This document shows, piece by piece, positions 57,301 to 64,000 of a stretch of DNA of 64,000 nucleotides. A program made the position numbers and the translations under genes. Below the pieces are notes generated by a model. It made no database searches. It was not told where the DNA came from and worked only from the letters and a program-made list of their open reading frames with translations. Position 1 is the stretch's first letter. Each line of letters begins with the position of its first letter. Source of the stretch: Fremontodendron californicum (Eukaryota > Streptophyta > Magnoliopsida > Malvales > Malvaceae); assembly GCA_030761205.1 (NCBI GenBank), contig JAULJL010000040.1:12904603-12968602 (forward strand), given 5' to 3'.

Positions 57301-57667
57301 CTTGACTAGAGTAGAACTAAATTAGTTTTACACACTTTGATAAATTTTTATACAATTAATATTTTAAAAATCCGACCATCATATTTCATGTTCACTCACG
57401 TACGTCATGCACGTCGAGTTTCGAATAAATTAAAAATAACTAATTATTTGTTCGATGTAAAAAACTTTCAATCGTTAAATATATAATGAAAAAATCAATA
57501 TTCTCGATTGATATGATAGAGATATCGGATCGATTCGAAACTTTACATGCACGACGAGTACAATTATATTACTAAATCCAACGGTTGGTTTGTTTGTATT
57601 AATCGTATAAAAAGTTATGAAAGTGTATAAAATTAATTTAGTTTTATACTAGTGTAAGTGGATCTTT

Positions 57668-57669
<2 letters not shown>
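57301..57669 (-). mobile_element. MITE with long arms, inverted copy
   Basis: Reverse-oriented relative of 57742-58118. Its right arm ends TATACTAGTGTAAGTGGATC and touches the TA tract; its left arm is eroded (AACTAAATTAGTTTTACACA). The interior shares the inverse of GTGCACGTAAAGTTTCGAAT. Confidence 0.82.

Positions 57670-57729
<60 letters not shown>
57670..57729. repeat. TA microsatellite, about 30 units
   Basis: Uninterrupted AT/TA repeat of 60 bp, sitting exactly between two inverted MITE copies. Confidence 0.95.
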
Positions 57730-57730
<1 letters not shown>

Positions 57731-57741
57731 CAAACGAGAAG

Positions 57742-58118
57742 GGATCCACTTACACTAGTGTAAAATTAGATTAGTTTTACACACTCCCATAACTTTTTAT
57801 ACGATTTATATTTTAAAAAACCGACCGTTGGCTTTAACAATATAATTGCACTTGTCGTGCACGTAAAGTTTCGAATCGATCCGATATCTTTATCATTTTG
57901 ATCTAGAATACTGTCTTTTTCAATATATATTTAACGGTTGAAAGTTTTTTTACCTCGAACAAATAGTTAGACATTTTTAATTTACTCGAAACTCGATGTG
58001 CATGATTTACGTAAATAGAACATGAAACACGACGGTTGGATTAAACAAATATAAATCATATAAAAAGTTACGGATGTGTGTAAAATTAATTTAGTTTTAC
58101 ACTAGTGTAAGTGGATCT
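57742..58118 (+). mobile_element. MITE with long arms, complete copy
   Basis: Begins GGATCCACTTACACTAGTG and ends CACTAGTGTAAGTGGATC. The arms extend inward for about 70 bp (TTAGTTTTACACAC, AACTTTTTATACGATTTATA and inverse). Non-coding. TA-rich flanks suggest insertion into TA repeats. A third arm-only fragment lies at 58145-58206. Confidence 0.88.
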
Positions 58119-58632
58119 CTCCTCATAACAATATATATATATATAAAATTACGAAAGTGTGTAAAATTAATTTAGTTTTATACTAATGTAAGTGGATTCT
58201 TCCTCTATATATATATATATAATAATCCAAATAATTTCAATGTGAATATTAAATTTGTATATAAATTGTTATTTTTGTATCTTCATTTTTGAATTGGAAA
58301 GATTAACACAATTATTATCACTATTAAAAGTCAAAAGTTAAAACAAACACACAATCTATTCTTCATCCTTCTGATTCAAGGTAGTAGTGGTGTTGTAATT
58401 ATTAAGCCAAAGAAATATATTTACATTTTTCTCTTTTCAAAATTATCTGTGTATAGACTATAGTGATAATAAATCCATTATTTGATGTGTCAAGGGATGA
58501 AAAAGTGCACAGTTTTTTTTTTCAAAGGAAGGGGAATTCAAGAACTAAACAGAAAATTTTGATGAATACAACAAATAAAACTTCCAATTATATTTTCAAA
58601 TAATAGTATTTGACACTGACAATCTGTATTAC

Positions 58633-58635
<3 letters not shown>

Positions 58636-58668
<33 letters not shown>
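58636..58668. repeat. TA microsatellite
   Basis: About 16 TA units next to the left end of a decayed SINE. Confidence 0.95.
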
Positions 58669-58671
<3 letters not shown>

Positions 58672-58672
<1 letters not shown>

Positions 58673-58760
58673 ATATAAAGGAGACCGATCGTAACTTGAG
58701 AATAGAAAAAAGAGTTTCAGATAAAATAACGATATGAACTAATTGATTTAATTTTGGATT
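58672..58760 (-). mobile_element. tRNA-derived SINE, decayed fragment
   Basis: Shows GATATAAAGGAGACCG at the tail side and AACTAATTGATTTAATT at the head side, in the order of the other copies. The B-box is mutated (AGTTTCAGAT). Confidence 0.4.
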
Positions 58761-58821
58761 TTTTATTGTTTATTTTAGTTCGGGGTTGTGGAAGAGTGGA
58801 GTTGAATGGTGCTATTACTAA

Positions 58822-59005
58822 GGTTCCGTTTGGTTTCAAACAGAGCTTTAGTGTGATACGATTGGGACATTTTTTGGTCTCAATCGTGTCACACCATGCG
58901 TTTAGGTAAAACGCCAGGACGGTTTTAAAACCATGCATTTGGATAACAAGCTTCGTTATTTTTATTCTCACCGAAATTAATTTTACTTTCCATTCAAATG
59001 GAGCC
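58822..59005. mobile_element. Tourist-like MITE, 184 bp
   Basis: Ends GGTTCCGTTTGG and CAAATGGAGCC are imperfect inverted repeats. The target triplet TAA is present at 58819-58821 and 59006-59008. The interior is palindromic around GTGTGATACGATTGGGAC. Confidence 0.75.
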
Positions 59006-59846
59006 TAATAATCAAAATCAAACCATGCTTGAATTCTTCATCTCAATTTTTTTTTTTTTAATAAGTGAATTTTTAAAAGGTTGAGATTTGATATCTATTA
59101 ATAGAAAATTTCTCCTTTTTTGATTTTTTTTAGACTGATTTTTTTGTAAAAAAAAAAAAAAAATCAAAACGATGTCTCATCTCACATGAGTGGTAACATG
59201 CTAACCTCCAATCTTTTTAGCACTTTTATTATTTTTTTTATGCTTTAAGAGAGAAAATTCGCTTACACAACTTAGGTTCTAAGCCTTTAGGACCTTTATA
59301 ATACCTCCTTTTAATATTATTGAAAGCGGCTTTATCCTCTCTTTTTTTTTTATTATTTATTATTATTGAATTAAAATGTTTAAATTAAATATAAAAATAT
59401 GTTATTAGATTCGGTAATTTTAAACATGATATCAACATGATATAATTTTTTTATAAAAAAATACGACATGAAAAAATAACACGAATATGATACAAATATA
59501 TGAATGTATTAAAATCTATATAATATGAATTATTAACGTGTCAAAAATTTATATAAATATATTATCTTAAAAATGATTATGATACAAAAAAATAATATAA
59601 ACACGATATAAATACATAAATTATCATATAATGTGTCTTTAATTTTTAATTATTACCATAAAAGCATGCAAAAACTTCCGATTCTTACCATTAAATCTGA
59701 TCTCTTTCTCAAAAAGTCTAAAAATAAATAATTCTGTATCAAGCTAGCCTCCTCACCTTAGAACAATTGATTAATAGTTAAACTTCACATTAAGCTAAAA
59801 TGTCAAAGTGTTGACAAAATGATCCTGACTTTGAGAAGAGTTTTTA

Positions 59847-60219
59847 GGGTTAGTTTAGCATTATTGTTCAAAAAAGTTTGAATTGAAAAAAGTGTGTTTA
59901 AAAAGTGTGGTGAAAAACTGTGGTTTAAAAACTTTTAAGTGTTTAGCATTGCTGTGAAAAATGTTGTAGAAAATTGAAATGTCAAAAAAAGATATGTTTA
60001 AAATAATAAAGTGTAGAGATGTGAGGATAATAAAATCATTTTATCCAAAAGTCAGTTTTTAAAATCCAAAAACTATATTTTTTGGCTTTTTGGTTTGGCT
60101 TTTCAAACCATGATTTCAATAGCAAAAGCCAAATATTTTTATCTGTTTAGCATTGCGTTTGCGGTGAAAAATAGCTTTTGACTTCAAAAATTGTGCCAAA
60201 AATAATGATAAATAAGGCC
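59847..60219. mobile_element. Tourist-like MITE, 373 bp
   Basis: Ends GGGTTAGTTTAGCATTATT and the inverse of GGCCTTATTTATCATTATT agree at most positions. TTA flanks both sides (59844-59846 and 60220-60222). GTTTAGCATTGC recurs inside. Confidence 0.68.
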
Positions 60220-60370
60220 TTAATCTAATCAAATATAACTTGAGAGTTGGGACCCATAATCTTGTTTTTCCACCTTGTTATCCTCGAACGCTATTTGCTA
60301 ACCAAAAAGCTCACTTTTTTTACAAAACCTGAAATCTAAGAAATCTTCCACTTTAGAGTTTAGATTAGAT

Positions 60371-60791
60371 TGGGATGTAATCAAGCAGAGTTCAAATTTC
60401 AAGAAGTTCGAACTTGATTTGAAATTTGAAATTTGAAATTTGATTCGAATTTGATCGAATTTGATTTTTAAAATTTGAGTTCGATTCGAGATAAAAATTG
60501 AACTACTCGTACTCGTTTGATTAGGCTCGTTTATCTAGTAAAAAATGAGCTCGATTCTCATGCTCGATTTCAAACTCGATTATTTGTGTTCGAATTGAGA
60601 TTTTTCAATACTAATTAAAAATAAAAAAAACTTGATTAGGCTCGTGAACTACTCGAGTCAAGTATTAGGATACTCAAATTCAACTCGCTCGATAGCTCGA
60701 GCTCGACTCGACAATGACCAAGTCGAATTTGAATTTTTTCGAGTCAAACCCGAATAACTAACGAAGATAAGTATTTCGTTTACACCTCTAT
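60371..60791. repeat. Decayed hAT-like repeat
   Basis: The right end reads CGTTTACACCTCTA, a common hAT MITE terminus, and the left end resembles TTGGGATGTAATCAAGC. Between them are stacks of GAACTTGATTTGAAATTTG and CTCGACTCG motifs. A 6-bp ATTAGA shared by both flanks may be the remaining target duplication. Confidence 0.5.
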
Positions 60792-62791
60792 ATTAGACCG
60801 AGTAATGCTACAAGTTATAACATAAATTTATATTTTATGAGTTTTTATTTTTTTGTGAGTAATCCAATGTTCAAAATCTTGTACATTCACCTTTCTTATC
60901 TTTTTTGAGCAATTACAATTTTTTTTTTTCAATTATACCTCCAAAACATGAAAATCAATGAAAATTTTTGAATTAAATTAGTTAAATAATCCGTACACCT
61001 TTTTAAAAATATATATATATATATATAAATATGTTGAGCTCCTTTGACCTATCATCGGCAATAAAATTTTGTTTTATATATATTTTTTTGTTATTTGTTG
61101 TTGATTTTTTTTTTTGTATGTTTAATTTTTATCACAAAAACAAAAAATAAAAATGAAAAACTAAAGTGATTTTGGAGTATAAATAATCCCTCATTAAAAT
61201 AAAAATTTACATAATTACTCTTTGGATTTAGTTCAAAAAATCCATTCATTGCGGATATTATTTTAAAAAATAAATAAAAAATAATGTTATGAATGATTCT
61301 TGAAGTTTATTAAAATTTTCAATGTGATATTTGTATTTTAAAAATATTCAACGTAGTACTTAACATTGTTAATTATAAATGATGATGTAGTATTGATCAA
61401 TCAGATGATGACACGTGACATCAACTGATTTTTTAGAAATTAATAACTGAATTTTTGTAAAACAATTTTTAAAAAAAGGAAAATTTATTTTAAAAATATA
61501 TTAATTGTATTTTTTAAAAGTTAATATCTAATTTAAAAAAAATAAAAAAATTATTTTAAAAATATAAAAAGTTTAAATTTATATTTTTAAAAATTAATAT
61601 ATGATTTTTTTAAAAAACTAAAAATTAACTAAAATTATTTTTAAAATATAAAATTTTTAAATTACTTGTTAAAAAATTTATAATATGTAAAATTTATTTA
61701 AAAAAATTTATTTTTAAAAATTACAAAAATTAAAATATTTTATTGTTTTAATTTTTAAAAAATATTTATTATTTTTTTCTTACCTCTCTCTATTTGTCCC
61801 CCTTTCTGGTTGGTTCAAGTCGTTTTCCGTCAGCTATTGGTCGGATCTGGCCACTAGAGGCCAAACCCAACATCGGTAAGTTGGACCGGCTTGAAACTAG
61901 GTTGAATCTAATGCGATTTTCGATCTATTTTCAGGCCGATCCGACCTACCGAAGTTGGGTTCGGCCTCCAATAACCAGACCAAAACAGTAGCTGGTCGGA
62001 AATGGCTTGAACCAATCAAAAATGGGGAAGATCGAGAGGGAAGGAAGAAAGAAAAAAAATTCTATTTTTTATTAAAAAAATATTATTTTTTATTTTTAAA
62101 ATTAAAATAATTATTACATCATTATTGATCTTAAATGTCAAATTTTCATTGAATAAAAAAAATTACGTAATCTAATATTTAACTGTATCGCTGATAAATA
62201 CTACAATAATACATGTAATAAAATTTTAAATATCCAAATAATTATTTTTAAAATAAAGGTAGCATAGGGGAAGATTTAATAAATTTTAATGATTATTCGT
62301 GACATTATTTCAAAAAGAAAAAGAAAAAGAAGGACAAGAAAGGACTGCATTCAAGCGGATTGGTTTTGCCGTTATAGTGGCAAATTTGTAATTTTCAACA
62401 AATACTACAACTGATAGCAACTGGCGAGCGGCAATGAAACGAAGATGAAAGAAGACAAAAAAGAAGAAAAAAGAAAAATAAAAGAGAGAGAAAGAATGAA
62501 AGATGCCTCTTAATTCTCAGAGCTCACTCTTAAAATTCTTTTACTCTCATACCGACATTTCCTACTTTCCATTGCTTACATAACAAAACAAAACAAAACA
62601 AAACAAACCAAATAATTTCTTCTGAAATTCTCACCTTTCCCTTCACCAATCTACCTTTACTTAGTTTCTACATTTCCTTTCTTTTTTTTTTGGCTTTCGG
62701 TTGTTGAGTTTTTCTTAGTAGTTCTTTGAGATCTTTTTATTAGTCTTTCTTTTTGGGGAAAGAATTGTTACCCATTTGAGAAAAAGCTGAA

Positions 62792-64000
62792 ATGGAAACT
62801 GGGTCAAACTCATATTCACTACAAAAGGCAGAGATTTTAAAAGGAAGAGGCAACAAGCTTGGTTCAATGTTACCAAAGATTGAACCCTTTGTGCCTAAAA
62901 GAGATCAAAACCATAACCCAAGAGAGTTAAGATCTTGGGCTAAAAGAACGGGTTTTGTCTCTCACTTATCTGGAGAAACCGGCACTGCTAGTTCTACTGA
63001 AAGATTTGACAGTTCCACTGGGTTTCATGGGGAAAGAGGTGGCCGTGATCAAAGAGCAGGCGGGTCATCTCCAAAAATCGAGATTGACCCTGTTTTGGGC
63101 CGGACTAGACCCAATACAGGGATTGAAATTGAAATGGATTCGGGTTCTGGGTCCGGGTCAGGTTCCAGGCAAGGAAGGAAGACAGTTGCAGATGAGAATG
63201 GGAATGGTTTGGGGGAGAAAGTTGGGTTAAATGGGAATGGGAATAGGAATAGGAATGTACATGCGGTGGAAAATAGGAACGGGAATGGGAATGGGAATGG
63301 TGTGCCAGGTGTTACACCAGTAGTTGTTGAACAGAAGAATGAGGAGGGAAAGGGTGAAAGGGATGTGGAAGTTGGGATGTTTCCAGGCGGTGAAGAGCAT
63401 GGTCATGAAGGGTGGAGTGGTCATCATCCGGGGTTGAAGGTTGGGTTAAGAGATAATCCGGGTTTTGGTTAGTTTCTTTTTATTCCACCTTTTGTTTGTT
63501 TGTTTTATTCTTTTTTGTTTATGTTCATTGTTGATGATTACTGTTTTCTTAGTAATGCTTGTATTGACAAATGTTAGTTAGTGTTGAAGTAGGCGGTTAT
63601 TTACATTAGATTTCTGAGCTATGAAGATGTTACTAAATGAGATCACAGTATTTGTTTACTTTACGCTTATCATTTGTGAAAGGACAGGTGGGCTCATCAA
63701 TATTGTCAAACATTTATTTGAAGTTTCCAATTCCATCATGGTTCTTATTTATATCATGGAGATATTTGATGCTTTAACCAAAGGGAGGGACATGATATTA
63801 TTGATTTTTCAGAACCTACACCAAATCATGAAAAACCTAAATCATGAATTGCTTTCCACAATTAAAGGGTTCTTGAATCTTGTAGTCACCACTGAATCCT
63901 TTAAAACGTCTTGGATAACTAGGAAGAAATCAGTACGTACTACTGATTCTCATCTGATTATCTTTATCTACAGGAGCACTAATATATTATGGCCTGCAGC
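62792..64000 (+). CDS. Nucleobase-ascorbate transporter, NAT11/12 type (5' part)
   Basis: Only the beginning is in the window: exon 1 62792-63467 and exon 2 from 63974 to beyond the right edge. The donor TTTTG|GTTAGT and acceptor CTACAG|GAGCAC rebuild Gly, giving NPGFGALIYYGLQ, the entry into the first membrane helix of nucleobase-ascorbate transporters. The long hydrophilic N-terminal region (226 codons) matches the extended tails of NAT11 and NAT12: SWAKRTGFVS, SPKIEIDPVLGRTR and GLRDNPGF. It contains simple repeats, GSGSGSGS near residues 117-124 and NGNGN/NRNRN runs near 150-170. The membrane domain, substrate site and C terminus lie outside. Family members are predicted purine/ascorbate permeases; the substrate is not known. 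Confidence 0.88.

Larger units (their letters stand above)
55720..62791. other. Intergenic region before the NAT-type gene
   Basis: About 7 kb without a supported gene. It carries palindromic MITE copy 10, three SINE copies, a large inverted pair of MITEs around a TA tract, two Tourist-like MITEs, a decayed hAT-like repeat and AT-rich filler. The final 350 bp are the promoter and leader of the transporter gene, with GA-rich sequence near 62480 and an ACAAA tandem run at 62582-62610. Confidence 0.7.

Overview
This window is nuclear DNA from a flowering plant, most likely a eudicot. The genes have introns with GT-AG borders, intergenic DNA is very AT-rich, and MITEs, SINEs and LTR elements are dense. 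All recognised proteins are plant types: a MYND-type ubiquitin protease, a NETWORKED protein, a NAT11/12-type transporter, a bHLH-ACT factor and a SKIP34-like protein. A malvid such as Malvaceae is possible, but the sequence alone does not settle species. No operons, CRISPR arrays or tRNA/rRNA genes were seen.

Layout. 1-6.1 kb: AT-rich DNA, then a young internally deleted Ty1/copia element (minus strand) with 554-bp LTRs that differ at one base. 6.1-13.1 kb: gene-free, with a nested pair of MITEs at 9.35-10.24 kb. 13.15-19.2 kb: 11-exon ubiquitin-specific protease of the UBP16/17 type (plus). 21.06-22.29 kb: three-exon bHLH factor (minus) whose second intron holds a MITE and a SINE. 24.4-25.3 kb: single-exon zinc-ribbon protein (minus). 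29.3-32.0 kb: 902-residue coiled-coil protein of the At4g38062 type (minus) with a 5'-UTR intron. 32.6-41.8 kb: long gene-poor stretch. 41.8-44.3 kb: two-exon plant protein of unknown function (plus) with a solo LTR in its intron. 48.9-52.7 kb: NETWORKED 2-type actin-binding protein (plus). 55.4-55.7 kb: 94-residue SKIP34-like protein (plus). 62.8 kb to the edge: first exon and start of the second exon of a NAT11/12-type transporter (plus), cut by the window end.

The genes look like unrelated housekeeping and developmental genes, with no sign of a shared pathway or cluster. The richest signal is the mobile-element record. Target-site duplications can be read directly for many insertions (5 bp for copia and the solo LTR, 8 bp for hAT-like MITEs, 10 bp for a Mutator-like MITE, TAA/TTA for Tourist-like MITEs, 15 bp for a SINE), and several nestings give a relative order of insertion. 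A palindromic MITE family occurs ten times and sits in an intron of each of the four spliced genes that are complete in the window. I did not find a convincing new multi-gene system; the most notable items are the gag-only copia element, a GC-AG intron in the UBP gene, and the solo LTR that splits an older tandem duplication.
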